A stretch of 64,000 nt of DNA from Enterobacteriaceae bacterium RIT714 (GTDB lineage: Bacteria; Pseudomonadota; Gammaproteobacteria; Enterobacterales; Enterobacteriaceae), in the NCBI GenBank assembly GCA_009668015.1, contig WJYB01000013.1, forward strand, positions 45,937-109,936, in the 5' to 3' direction. This document shows, piece by piece, positions 11,297 to 19,888 of this stretch. How positions within the stretch are numbered: the first letter of the stretch is position 1; each line of letters opens with the position of its first letter. A program made the position numbers and the translations under genes. The notes beneath the pieces were generated by a model, which saw only the letters and a list, made by a program, of their open reading frames with translations, ran no database searches and was not told where the DNA came from.

Positions 11297-12397
11297 CTAC
11301 AGTCTCATTGGCATGACCACGTAGGCCGCACTCTGACTGGCTGCATCTTCAATCTGTACGCTCGAAACAGAATCGGTCAGCAAAATACGGACGTTTTCGC
11401 ACTTCAGCGCATTCAGCACATCCAGCACGTAACTAACGTTAAAGCCGATTTCCATCTCAGTCCCGGCGTAGGTGACATCCAGAATTTCTTCTGCTTCTTC
11501 CTGTTCCGGGTTATTAGCGGTGATTTTGATCTGGTTTTCGCTCACATACAGGCGCACGCCGCGGAATTTCTCGTTAGAGAGAATGGCCGCACGGGCAAAA
11601 GCCTGTTTGAGGATATCGCAGCCTGCTTCCAGCGTTTTGTCGGGATTCTTCGGCAATACGCGGCGATAATCAGGGAAACGACCATCAACCAGCTTAGACG
11701 TGAAAATAAAATCGCCAACGTGAGCGCGAATATTGTTGCTGCCGATTTGCACGCGCAGAGGCGTTTCACCGCCGTCGAGCATACGCATCAGTTCAATCAC
11801 GCCTTTACGCGGCACGATCACCGAATGACTTGGCAGCGTTACGCCGACAGGCATGGAGCACACCGCCAGACGGTGACCGTCGGTGGCCACGGTACGCAGC
11901 TCTTCCCCTTCGGTTTCGAACAGCATGCCGTTTAAATAATAACGAACGTCCTGATGCGCCATAGAGAACTGGGTCGCTTCAATCAGACGTTTCATCGTCG
12001 CCTGCGGCAGGGTGAATTCAACTTCGCTCTGCCAGTCGTCCAGGTTAGGGAAGTCGGCAGCAGGCAAGGTCGAAAGTGAGAAACGGCTGCGGCCAGAGCG
12101 AACCAGAATACGGTCGCCTTCCAGCTGCACAGCAATTTCAGCGCCTTCCGGCAGCCCACGGCAGATATCAAAAAACTTACGCGCCGGAACAGTGGTTGCG
12201 CCCGCATCATGCGGTTGAGAAAGCGACACGCGCGCGACCATTTCCATTTCAAGATCTGTACCGGTCAGTGACAGCGTACCGTCAGCGACCTGAAGCAGCA
12301 GGTTTCCAAGAATGGGCAGCGTCGGGCGGCCACCTAATGGGCCACTCACCTGTTGCAGCGGTTTTAATAAATGTTCACGTTCAACGGTAAATTTCAT
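11297..12397 (-). CDS. dnaN: DNA polymerase III beta sliding clamp
   Basis: The clamp forms a head-to-tail dimer ring that tethers polymerase III and many partners to DNA. The 366-aa length and sequence follow E. coli, with three repeated clamp folds of about 120 residues each. The C-terminal pocket ends in YVVMPMRL, part of the site that binds clamp motifs. It starts four bases after the dnaA stop on the same strand, so translation is probably coupled to dnaA. The 146-base spacer downstream, before recF, is unusual. Confidence 0.98.
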   Translation of the reverse strand: MKFTVEREHLLKPLQQVSGPLGGRPTLPILGNLLLQVADGTLSLTGTDLEMEMVARVSLSQPHDAGATTVPARKFFDICRGLPEGAEIAVQLEGDRILVRSGRSRFSLSTLPAADFPNLDDWQSEVEFTLPQATMKRLIEATQFSMAHQDVRYYLNGMLFETEGEELRTVATDGHRLAVCSMPVGVTLPSHSVIVPRKGVIELMRMLDGGETPLRVQIGSNNIRAHVGDFIFTSKLVDGRFPDYRRVLPKNPDKTLEAGCDILKQAFARAAILSNEKFRGVRLYVSENQIKITANNPEQEEAEEILDVTYAGTEMEIGFNVSYVLDVLNALKCENVRILLTDSVSSVQIEDAASQSAAYVVMPMRL

Positions 12398-12401
12398 AGC
12401 A

Positions 12402-13796
12402 TCACGATGATAATGTTCTGATTAAATTAGAAAAGTCTTCTTTTATGTCGTGGCTTTCTTCACGTAACTGCTCAATCTTGCGACAAGCGTGCAGCACGGT
12501 CGTATGGTCACGGCCACCAAACGCATCACCAATTTCAGGCAGACTGTGGTTGGTTAATTCCTTCGCCAGAGCCATCGCCATCTGACGCGGTCTCGCGACC
12601 GAGCGAGAACGACGTTTAGACAACAAATCTGCCACTTTGATTTTGTAGTACTCGGCCACCGTCTTCTGAATATTGTCGATGGTGACCAGTTTTTCCTGCA
12701 ACGCCAGCAGATCGCGCAACGCTTCACGCACGAAATCAATGGTGATCGCCCGTCCGGTAAAGTTGGCATTGGCGATCACGCGGTTCAGTGCGCCCTCAAG
12801 CTCGCGAACGTTTGAACGCAGACGTTTAGCGATAAAGAACGCCACTTCACCCGGCAGGCGAATGTCGTTTTCATCCGCTTTTTTCATCAGGATCGCGACG
12901 CGGGTTTCCAGCTCAGGCGGCTCGATCGCCACGGTCAGACCCCAGCCAAAGCGGGATTTCAGACGATCCTCAACGCCGTTGATCTCTTTTGGATAACGAT
13001 CCGACGTCAAAATGATCTGTTGGTTACCTTCCAGCAGCGCATTGAAGGTATGGAAAAACTCTTCCTGGGATCGTTCTTTATTGGCAAAGAACTGAATGTC
13101 ATCGATCAGCAACGCATCAACAGAGCGATAGTAGCGTTTAAAATCTTCGATCGCATTGTTTTGCAGGGCTTTTACCATGTCCTGAACAAAGCGCTCGGAG
13201 TGCATATACACCACTTTCGCGTTGGGCTTACGCGCCACAATGCCGTTGCCTACCGCATGCAGCAGGTGAGTTTTACCCAGGCCCGTGCCGCCATAAAGGA
13301 ACAACGGGTTATACGCCCCGCCTGGGTTGTCTGCCACCTGACGGGCCGCGGCACGCGCCAGCTGGTTTGATTTACCCTCGACGAAATTATCGAACGTGTG
13401 TTTAACGTTAACGTTAGAGCGATAGGTCGGTTCTGCCGGAGCCGGAACGTTGTCCCAGCCAGAGCGAGTCGAATGAACAATGCGCGGTGTCGGCACATGA
13501 ATCTGAGCGGGTGCTGCGACGTTCACCGTCTCCCGGACGGTCTGCGTAACGGGTTTTGTCCCCACTTCAAATCGCAGCTGCGGGGCATCAGCGCCGCAGA
13601 AATCATTTAACAGTCCATTGATGTTATTGAGGTATTTATCCCTTACCCAATCGAGCACGAAACGGTTTGGCGCATACAAAGCCAGCGTGTTATCGCTCAG
13701 TTCCGCCTGCAATGGGCGGATCCACATACTGAATTCTGTGGCTGGTAACTCATCCTGCAATCGGGCAAGACACTGCTGCCAAAGCGAAAGTGACAC
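12402..13796 (-). CDS. dnaA: DnaA, chromosomal replication initiator
   Basis: AAA+ initiator that binds DnaA boxes in oriC and melts the origin. The GTG at 13796 ([14 protein letters not shown] after conversion) is the family start; the in-frame codons farther upstream add residues not found in DnaA. Length is 464 aa against 467 in E. coli. Domain I is about 1-90 and domain II a variable linker to about 130. Domain III has Walker A (GGTGLGKTH) and Walker B (LLIDDIQFF). Domain IV ends with the DnaA signature [16 protein letters not shown] perfect DnaA box in its leader supports autoregulation. oriC itself lies 35 kb away, as in E. coli. Confidence 0.98.
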   Translation of the reverse strand: MSLSLWQQCLARLQDELPATEFSMWIRPLQAELSDNTLALYAPNRFVLDWVRDKYLNNINGLLNDFCGADAPQLRFEVGTKPVTQTVRETVNVAAPAQIHVPTPRIVHSTRSGWDNVPAPAEPTYRSNVNVKHTFDNFVEGKSNQLARAAARQVADNPGGAYNPLFLYGGTGLGKTHLLHAVGNGIVARKPNAKVVYMHSERFVQDMVKALQNNAIEDFKRYYRSVDALLIDDIQFFANKERSQEEFFHTFNALLEGNQQIILTSDRYPKEINGVEDRLKSRFGWGLTVAIEPPELETRVAILMKKADENDIRLPGEVAFFIAKRLRSNVRELEGALNRVIANANFTGRAITIDFVREALRDLLALQEKLVTIDNIQKTVAEYYKIKVADLLSKRRSRSVARPRQMAMALAKELTNHSLPEIGDAFGGRDHTTVLHACRKIEQLREESHDIKEDFSNLIRTLSS

Positions 13797-13946
13797 GGCG
13801 GACTCCACTCGAACAATAAAAGAAAGATACTGAATATTCGTGATTGTTGGCACACGTCGACAAGACCCTGTGCAAAGGGTGACGTGCGAATTGCTATCTG
13901 CAATTTTACCAGACCAGACCCCTTTGGATCCCGATCAGGACCGCGG

Positions 13947-14009
13947 ATCATAGCCTAAACTGAGCCAGAGATCTTCTGTTTCTCACAGATTCTTCCCGAT
14001 TTATCCACA
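13947..14009 (-). promoter_or_regulatory. dnaA leader with promoter P2 -10 and a DnaA box
   Basis: On the minus strand TATGAT (complement of 13947-13952) in GGCTATGATCC corresponds to the -10 of E. coli dnaA promoter 2. A perfect DnaA box TTATCCACA sits at 14001-14009, upstream of it, in the place where E. coli dnaA is autorepressed. Several GATC sites flank it, fitting Dam/SeqA control. The sequence match is direct; regulation is inferred from E. coli. Confidence 0.8.
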
Positions 14010-14141
14010 GGAAGATCCGGAACCGGGTAAGTGTAAACGATCCTGATGGGAGTACCCCACGATTTAGTCCGCATATTGGAAAATTTAATGAGCACAGACA
14101 AATTTTTGCTTAAATGATCTAACGAAGATCCTGGACGATCC

Positions 14142-14295
14142 TTGCGATTTGGTCTGGAGGTCGTATAATCCTCCACCCGGCGCGCGATGCGCGACTTCCT
14201 GCGTGGGACACTGCTCATTTTCCACGCGAAAACGTGCGGAAATACGCGGGAAATAAGGAAAGAGAATTGACTCCGGAGTGTACAATTATTACAAT
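14142..14295 (+). promoter_or_regulatory. rpmH promoters
   Basis: Two good sigma70 promoters read rightward. The upstream one is TTGCGA (14142-14147), a 16-base spacer and TATAAT (14164-14169). The downstream one is TTGACT (14267-14272), 17 bases and TACAAT (14290-14295), which I recall as the main E. coli rpmH promoter. Together with the dnaA promoters they fill the 600-base divergent region between dnaA and rpmH; no gene is seen there. Confidence 0.8.
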
Positions 14296-14384
14296 CCGGC
14301 CTCTTTAATCACCCACGCTGAGGCGTTAGTCGTTCGATAATCGTTCGGGTATACGCGAAAGTCAGTGAATTTATTCAAGTTTAG

Positions 14385-14537
<153 letters not shown>

Positions 14538-14552
14538 TAAAGCTAACCCCTG

Positions 14553-14912
14553 GTGGTTAAGCTAGCATTTCCCAGGGAGTTACGTTTGTTAACTCCCACT
14601 CATTTCACTTTCGTCTTCCAGCAGCCACTACGGGCTGGCACGCCGCAAATCACCATCCTCGGCCGCCAAAATTCGCTGGGGCATCCCCGCATCGGTCTCA
14701 CTGTCGCCAAGAAAAACGTTAAGCGTGCGCATGAACGCAACCGGATTAAACGTCTGACGCGTGAAAGCTTCCGTTTACGTCAACACGAACTTCCTTCAAT
14801 GGATTTCGTCGTGGTGGCTAAAAAAGGGGTTGCCGACCTCGATAACCGTGCTCTCTCGGAAGCGTTGGAAAAATTATGGCGCCGCCACTGTCGCCTGGCT
14901 CGCGGGTCCTGA
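14553..14912 (+). CDS. rnpA: Ribonuclease P protein component
   Basis: Basic protein cofactor of RNase P, which together with the M1 RNA removes 5' leaders from tRNA precursors. The 119 aa match E. coli in length. The RNR motif region is [16 protein letters not shown] around residue 60. Translation starts at GTG ([15 protein letters not shown]), the same unusual start as in E. coli. The 3' end overlaps yidD by 37 bases in another frame, a conserved arrangement. Confidence 0.97.
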   Translation: MVKLAFPRELRLLTPTHFTFVFQQPLRAGTPQITILGRQNSLGHPRIGLTVAKKNVKRAHERNRIKRLTRESFRLRQHELPSMDFVVVAKKGVADLDNRALSEALEKLWRRHCRLARGS

Positions 14913-15133
14913 TAGGCCTGATCAGGGTCTATCAACGCCTGATCAGTCCGCTGCTTGGGCCGCATTGTCGTTTCACGCCAACGTGTTCCAGCTACGGAAT
15001 TGAGGCATTGCGCAGGTTTGGAGTGATAAAAGGCAGTTGGTTGACGGTGAAACGCGTATTAAAATGCCACCCTTTACACCCTGGTGGTGACGACCCCGTC
15101 CCACCCGGACCATTTGATACCAGAGAACACTAA
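14876..15133 (+). CDS. yidD: YidD, membrane protein insertion efficiency factor
   Basis: Small (85 aa) membrane-associated protein that assists YidC-dependent insertion. The N-terminal amphipathic helix [18 protein letters not shown] and the conserved cysteine segment [19 protein letters not shown] followed by [13 protein letters not shown] identify the family (DUF37). It overlaps the end of rnpA by 37 bases and is followed after two bases by yidC, so all four genes are expressed together. Confidence 0.96.
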   Translation: MAPPLSPGSRVLIGLIRVYQRLISPLLGPHCRFTPTCSSYGIEALRRFGVIKGSWLTVKRVLKCHPLHPGGDDPVPPGPFDTREH

Positions 15134-15135
15134 CG

Positions 15136-16779
15136 ATGGATTCGCAACGCAATCTTTTAGTCATCGCTTTGTTGTTCGTGTCTTTCATGATCTGGCAAGC
15201 ATGGGAACAGGATAAAAATCCTCAACCCCAGCAGCAGACCACGCAGACAACGACCACCGCAGCGGGTAGCGCCGCCGATCAGGGCGTACCGGCCAGTGGC
15301 CAGGGGAAACAGATTACGGTTAAAACCGATGTGCTTGAGCTGACTATCAACACCCGTGGTGGTGATATTGAGCAAGCGCTGCTGTTGACCTACCCGAAAG
15401 AGCTGAAATCAAACGAGCCGTTCCAGTTACTGGAAACGACACCTGATTTCCTTTATCAGGCACAAAGCGGCTTAACCGGTCGTGATGGTCCGGATAACCC
15501 GGCTAACGGTGCTCGTCCGCTGTATAACGTCGATCAAGATACGTTTGTGCTGGCTGATGGCCAGAACGAGCTCGCGATCCCGATGACTTACACTGACGCA
15601 GCGGGCAACACCTTCACCAAAACCTTCACCCTGAAACGCGGTGAATATGCGGTGAACGTGGGCTACAACGTGCAGAACGCCGGTGAGAAACCGCTGGAAG
15701 TATCGACGTTTGGTCAGCTGAAGCAGTCCATCAATCTGCCGTCTCACCGTGACACCGGAAGCAGCAACTTTGCGCTGCATACCTTCCGTGGCGCGGCGTA
15801 CTCCACGCCAGATACCAAGTACGAGAAATACAAATTCGACACCATCGCCGATAACGAAAACCTGAACGTCAGCGCTAAAGGCGGTTGGGTGGCAATGCTG
15901 CAACAGTATTTCGCGACTGCGTGGGTGCCAAATAACGACGGTACCAATAACTTCTATACTGCGAATCTGGGCAATGGCATTGCTGCCATCGGCTACAAAT
16001 CGCAGCCGGTTCTGATTCAGCCAGGTCAGGCGGGTACGCTTGCCAGCACCCTGTGGGTCGGTCCGGAAATTCAGGATAAAATGGCTGCCGTTGCGCCGCA
16101 CCTGGATCTGACCGTTGATTACGGTTGGCTGTGGTTTATCTCTCAGCCGCTGTTCAAACTGCTGAAATGGATCCATAGCTTCCTGGGCAACTGGGGCTTC
16201 TCCATCATCGTTATCACCTTTATCGTTCGTGGCATCATGTACCCGCTGACCAAAGCGCAGTACACCTCCATGGCGAAGATGCGTATGCTGCAGCCGAAGA
16301 TTGCGGCAATGCGTGAGCGTCTGGGCGATGACAAACAGCGTCAAAGCCAGGAAATGATGGCCCTGTATAAAGCAGAGAAAGTGAACCCGCTGGGTGGTTG
16401 CTTCCCGCTGCTGATTCAGATGCCCATCTTCCTTGCGTTGTACTACATGCTGATGGGTTCCGTAGAGCTGCGCCATGCGCCGTTCGCACTGTGGATCCAT
16501 GACCTGTCTGCACAGGACCCGTACTACATCCTGCCGATCCTGATGGGCGTGACGATGTTCTTCATTCAGAAGATGTCTCCGACTACCGTGACCGACCCGA
16601 TGCAGCAGAAGATCATGACCTTCATGCCGGTCATCTTCACGGTCTTCTTCCTGTGGTTCCCGTCAGGTCTGGTGCTGTACTATATCGTCAGCAACCTGGT
16701 AACCATCATCCAGCAGCAGCTGATCTACCGTGGTCTGGAAAAACGTGGCCTGCATAGCCGCGAAAAGAAAAAATCCTGA
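15136..16779 (+). CDS. yidC: YidC, membrane protein insertase
   Basis: Oxa1/Alb3-family insertase that works alone or with SecYEG. The 547-aa layout is the Gram-negative one. TM1 is at residues 7-25 ([14 protein letters not shown]), followed by a large periplasmic P1 domain to about 340. A conserved five-helix core includes the groove arginine in FIVRGIMYP and the cytosolic coiled-coil hairpin ([17 protein letters not shown]). It ends with a basic tail ([16 protein letters not shown]). It is the last gene of the rpmH operon and is followed by a strong terminator. Confidence 0.98.
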   Translation: MDSQRNLLVIALLFVSFMIWQAWEQDKNPQPQQQTTQTTTTAAGSAADQGVPASGQGKQITVKTDVLELTINTRGGDIEQALLLTYPKELKSNEPFQLLETTPDFLYQAQSGLTGRDGPDNPANGARPLYNVDQDTFVLADGQNELAIPMTYTDAAGNTFTKTFTLKRGEYAVNVGYNVQNAGEKPLEVSTFGQLKQSINLPSHRDTGSSNFALHTFRGAAYSTPDTKYEKYKFDTIADNENLNVSAKGGWVAMLQQYFATAWVPNNDGTNNFYTANLGNGIAAIGYKSQPVLIQPGQAGTLASTLWVGPEIQDKMAAVAPHLDLTVDYGWLWFISQPLFKLLKWIHSFLGNWGFSIIVITFIVRGIMYPLTKAQYTSMAKMRMLQPKIAAMRERLGDDKQRQSQEMMALYKAEKVNPLGGCFPLLIQMPIFLALYYMLMGSVELRHAPFALWIHDLSAQDPYYILPILMGVTMFFIQKMSPTTVTDPMQQKIMTFMPVIFTVFFLWFPSGLVLYYIVSNLVTIIQQQLIYRGLEKRGLHSREKKKS

Positions 16780-16804
16780 TTCGGTAAGTTAACGCTAAAA
16801 TAAG

Positions 16805-16828
16805 GGCGGTCGATTGACCGCCTTTTTT
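16805..16828 (+). terminator. Terminator after yidC
   Basis: A seven-bp perfect stem (GGCGGTC / GACCGCC, loop GATT) is followed by six T residues 26 bases after the yidC stop. It ends the rpmH-yidC message; mnmE begins 24 bases later and probably needs some read-through or its own promoter. Confidence 0.85.
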
Positions 16829-16851
16829 ATTTGTATTGAACGAGACTAACC

Positions 16852-18216
16852 ATGAGCCATAACGACACTATCGTCGCCCAGGCAACCCCACCGGGACGCG
16901 GTGGTGTAGGCATTCTGCGTATATCCGGCCTCAAGGCGCGCGAGGTGGCAGAAGCCGTACTGGGCAAACTGCCAAAGCCGCGTTACGCCGATTACCTGCC
17001 GTTTAAAGATACGGACGGCACCGCGCTGGATCAGGGGATCGCCCTCTGGTTCCCTGGCCCAAATTCATTTACCGGCGAAGACGTACTGGAACTTCAGGGG
17101 CATGGCGGCCCGGTTATCCTCGATCTGCTGTTAAAACGCATCTTAACGTTACCGGGTCTGCGTATTGCAAAACCGGGTGAATTCTCTGAACGCGCCTTCC
17201 TGAATGACAAGCTCGATCTGGCACAAGCCGAAGCGATCGCCGACCTGATTGATGCCAGTTCAGAACAGGCGGCCCGTTCCGCTCTGAACTCACTACAGGG
17301 GGCGTTTTCCGCGCGCGTAAACCATTTAGTGGAAGCACTCACTCACCTGCGAATCTACGTCGAAGCTGCTATCGACTTTCCGGATGAAGAGATCGACTTT
17401 TTATCTGACGGCAAAATCGAAGCGCAGCTTAACAGCGTGATGACCGATCTCGATGCCGTTCGCGCCGAAGCGCGTCAGGGCAGTCTGCTGCGCGAAGGGA
17501 TGAAAGTAGTCATCGCCGGACGTCCAAACGCCGGGAAATCCAGTCTGCTCAACGCCCTGGCGGGCCGCGAAGCCGCAATTGTGACGGATATCGCCGGGAC
17601 GACCCGTGACGTCCTGCGAGAGCATATCCATATTGACGGTATGCCGCTGCACATCATCGACACGGCGGGCCTGCGTGATGCCAGCGACGAAGTCGAGCGT
17701 ATCGGCATCGAACGCGCCTGGCAGGAGATCGAGCAGGCAGACCGCGTACTCTTTATGGTGGATGGCACAACGACCGACGCCGTGGATCCTGCCGAAATCT
17801 GGCCTGATTTTATCGCTCGTCTGCCAGCCAAATTGCCTATCACCGTCGTGCGTAACAAAGCCGATAAGACAGGCGAAACGCTGGGTTTAAGCGAGGTGAA
17901 TGGTCACTCACTGATTCGCCTGTCGGCCCGCACCGGCGAGGGTGTCGATGAGTTGCGTAACCATCTCAAACAGAGCATGGGCTTTGATACCAGCATGGAA
18001 GGCGGCTTCCTGGCGCGTCGTCGCCATCTGCAGGCACTGGAAGAGGCCGCAAACCACCTTGTCCAGGGTAAAGCGCAGTTGCTCGGTGCCTGGGCTGGTG
18101 AGCTGCTGGCAGAAGAGCTGCGTCTGGCACAGCAAAGCCTGAGTGAAATTACCGGTGAATTTACGTCAGATGATTTGTTGGGAAGGATCTTCTCAAGCTT
18201 CTGTATCGGCAAATAG
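16852..18216 (+). CDS. mnmE: MnmE, tRNA U34 modification GTPase
   Basis: With MnmG it installs the 5-carboxymethylaminomethyl group at wobble uridine 34 of several tRNAs, using tetrahydrofolate and GTP hydrolysis. The 454 residues include an N-terminal folate-binding domain (1-120) and a helical domain. An inserted Ras-like G domain has GRPNAGKSS, the DIAGTTRD switch, DTAGL and NKAD. The C-terminal CIGK carries catalytic Cys451. Its partner mnmG lies at 47601-49490. In E. coli tnaCAB follows; here an accessory island begins instead. Confidence 0.98.
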   Translation: MSHNDTIVAQATPPGRGGVGILRISGLKAREVAEAVLGKLPKPRYADYLPFKDTDGTALDQGIALWFPGPNSFTGEDVLELQGHGGPVILDLLLKRILTLPGLRIAKPGEFSERAFLNDKLDLAQAEAIADLIDASSEQAARSALNSLQGAFSARVNHLVEALTHLRIYVEAAIDFPDEEIDFLSDGKIEAQLNSVMTDLDAVRAEARQGSLLREGMKVVIAGRPNAGKSSLLNALAGREAAIVTDIAGTTRDVLREHIHIDGMPLHIIDTAGLRDASDEVERIGIERAWQEIEQADRVLFMVDGTTTDAVDPAEIWPDFIARLPAKLPITVVRNKADKTGETLGLSEVNGHSLIRLSARTGEGVDELRNHLKQSMGFDTSMEGGFLARRRHLQALEEAANHLVQGKAQLLGAWAGELLAEELRLAQQSLSEITGEFTSDDLLGRIFSSFCIGK

Positions 18217-18402
18217 CCTCTGCCTGCTTTTGGGCGTAAAGGTTTTGGAAAAGCACCGAAACTTGCTGGTCGTGATATCGGCCTGATCAGAAGATCAGGT
18301 CGTCTCTTGAGTCAAAATCGCAACAACTTTTGACAGTGGCGAAGGATAGTATTCCTTGCCCTGAGTGGGCTTGTCCGTTGTGTCCGCTGCGATGGCGGGA
18401 GG
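18217..18402. other. Intergenic segment at the left edge of the accessory island
   Basis: These 186 bases replace the tna leader found after mnmE in E. coli. I see a 7-bp inverted repeat CCTGATC-agaa-GATCAGG (18282-18299) without a T-run and no credible gene. No tnaC leader peptide or Trp codon pattern is present. Confidence 0.4.
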
Positions 18403-18828
18403 TTAATTCTCTGCTACAGCGTGTAATGCCGCCGCTGCTATTTTCTGGCACAGTCCGGCATCGGATAACGGACACTGAGACTGCGCGGTATTAGCCGCTT
18501 TTTCCAGATCGTCTGCATTGAGCGTTGAATCAATATGGCTCAACACCCAATCAGCAAAAGGCGGATGTTGTTTTGCCAGTGCTTCAAGTGTTGGCAGTTC
18601 GTTCCAGTGGTCAACCAGAAGGCGTATTATCGCTTCGGAATGTCCTTCGCCTATACTCCCCTCATCACACTGCTGATACCGAACGTAATTATCGTAAACA
18701 GATGCCCATGTTTTGAGATTATCCACAGTCATTTCGGCCGCGTCAGCCTCCGGTTTTGCGCATTCACCGGCCTGAACGAATGGCGAAATAAAAGCAATCA
18801 TGAGTAAAACGATCGCGCTCTTTATCAT
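18403..18828 (-). CDS. Unrecognised secreted protein, 141 aa, four cysteines
   Basis: I do not recognise a named family. The first 20 residues form a clear Sec signal peptide (MIKSAIVLLMIAFISPFVQA), with likely cleavage before GEC. The mature protein is acidic and largely helical in appearance. It has four cysteines (AGEC, YQQC, QSQC and GLC segments) that could form two disulfides in the periplasm. The gene stands alone between mnmE and the terminal repeat of a Tn3-type remnant, on the strand opposite mnmE. An immunity-type role is conceivable because of the neighbouring effector locus, but it is outside the transposon end and nothing in the sequence proves this. Confidence 0.65.
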   Translation of the reverse strand: MIKSAIVLLMIAFISPFVQAGECAKPEADAAEMTVDNLKTWASVYDNYVRYQQCDEGSIGEGHSEAIIRLLVDHWNELPTLEALAKQHPPFADWVLSHIDSTLNADDLEKAANTAQSQCPLSDAGLCQKIAAAALHAVAEN

Positions 18829-18993
18829 ATAGGTTCCATTCTTACCGCCTGCAACCGATAAACCTAAAAAACAGTACAGCCCTTTACTCTTACAAAATGT
18901 AATTTATTCACTTTATCGTTACGGTTATCAGTGTGGTTATTGTATTTATTGGGATGCATTAACCGCATGTATTCATTAAATCCAGCCATTGTA

Positions 18994-19031
18994 GAGATCC
19001 GATGCTCAGAGGAACGAATACTCACATTAAG
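18994..19031 (+). repeat. Tn3-type 38-bp terminal inverted repeat
   Basis: By eye, 31 of 38 positions match the Tn3 end recalled from memory, including the block GCTCAG-GGAACGAA and the inner CTCAC-TTAAG. The outer end faces mnmE, so the element lies to the right. Similarity seems to continue inward (AAGATTAT, then a GGATCT/AGATCC hairpin), as in the bla side of Tn3. Confidence 0.75.
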
Positions 19032-19067
19032 GAATTTCGCTAATAAGATTATAAAAGACTACGCGAT

Positions 19068-19096
19068 AAAAAAGGATCTCGAGAAGATCCTTTTTT
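19068..19096 (-). terminator. Bidirectional terminator after tli
   Basis: A 12-bp perfect stem, AAAAAAGGATCT / AGATCCTTTTTT with a 5-nt loop, lies 18 bases after the tli stop. It would stop transcription from either side. Position and sequence resemble the terminator between bla and the terminal repeat of Tn3. Confidence 0.85.
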
Positions 19097-19114
19097 ATTC
19101 AGTACATATATCGC

Positions 19115-19888
19115 CTATTTCATTGACAACAACTTGTCATAATCCGGGGAAATATTTGGTATATCTTCACGACTGCCATCAGGATAGAGTGCATTGATAT
19201 TTCCCGGAGGCGGGTTTGGGCTTTCAAGTATGACGGGCTTATTGATATGCACGAATGGATGCAGATAAATACCATCGGTATCAGATAAGCGATAACGTCT
19301 GCCCCATTTATCGTAATTAATATCCCCCCCAAAAAACTTCAGCGTTGTTTTTTTGAACATGTGATTTATAAACACCATAGGGAATAAATCTGTATTCAGA
19401 TCTAATGTTTTCCCGCTGAACACTTTCGCCCGTCCGGTCCCGTAACCGTCACTGAGACCATAGTCCCCGAAATCGAAGATATAGCTGGTATCGATAACCT
19501 CTTTCCCCTTCACCAGAGGAATATCGTCCGCAATCCTGAAGCTCACCATCAGCGAGTTCAGTTGCCACTGGCACGGACCGCCGCCATCCACGGCAACCCG
19601 CAGACGCCGGACATTATCGCCATCAGGTGCACCGAATGCCCGCTCAACGTCGTTGTAGCCCGGTATATCATGCGGTTCATTGCTTGAGTTATAGCGGACA
19701 GATTTGCACTGCGCCGAACGGTACAGCAGCTCGGCAGGCTGCAGTGTAATACCCTCCGGCACCCGGAAAGTGACGTCCATCCACTTTGCGCCATCCGGGG
19801 GGGAAAGTGTTTTATCAGGACGGTCATCACACCCGGAAAGCAGCGTTACAACTGACACGACAACGGCAATTTTACTGAGAGAGTTCAA
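19115..19888 (-). CDS. Lipoprotein, probable immunity protein to the adjacent lipase (Tli-like)
   Basis: A 257-aa protein with a lipoprotein signal: MNSLSKIAVVVSVVTLLSGC, lipidation at Cys20, followed by DDRPDK. Asp at +2 and +3 would favour inner-membrane retention. The body is probably beta-rich, with motifs DVTFRVPEGITLQPAELLYR and a C-terminal PYDGSREDIPN-like tail. It starts 17 bases inside the end of tle, so the two are co-translated. This is the usual arrangement for a type VI lipase effector and its periplasmic immunity lipoprotein. I recall a studied Enterobacter cloacae Tle/Tli pair, in which an immunity form lacking the signal is also made. Here Met37 (KWMDVTF, codon at 19780) could start such a form. 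Function is inferred from context and lipobox. Confidence 0.7.
   Translation of the reverse strand: MNSLSKIAVVVSVVTLLSGCDDRPDKTLSPPDGAKWMDVTFRVPEGITLQPAELLYRSAQCKSVRYNSSNEPHDIPGYNDVERAFGAPDGDNVRRLRVAVDGGGPCQWQLNSLMVSFRIADDIPLVKGKEVIDTSYIFDFGDYGLSDGYGTGRAKVFSGKTLDLNTDLFPMVFINHMFKKTTLKFFGGDINYDKWGRRYRLSDTDGIYLHPFVHINKPVILESPNPPPGNINALYPDGSREDIPNISPDYDKLLSMK

Noticed and set aside
15472..16500. Minus-strand open frame of 342 codons opposite yidC
   Set aside because: Antisense to a well-identified gene, His/Arg-rich shadow composition, no family resemblance.
18931..19197. Plus-strand frame of 88 codons in the island
   Set aside because: It runs through the Tn3-type terminal repeat and a 12-bp terminator stem and into the 3' end of tli; not a credible gene.
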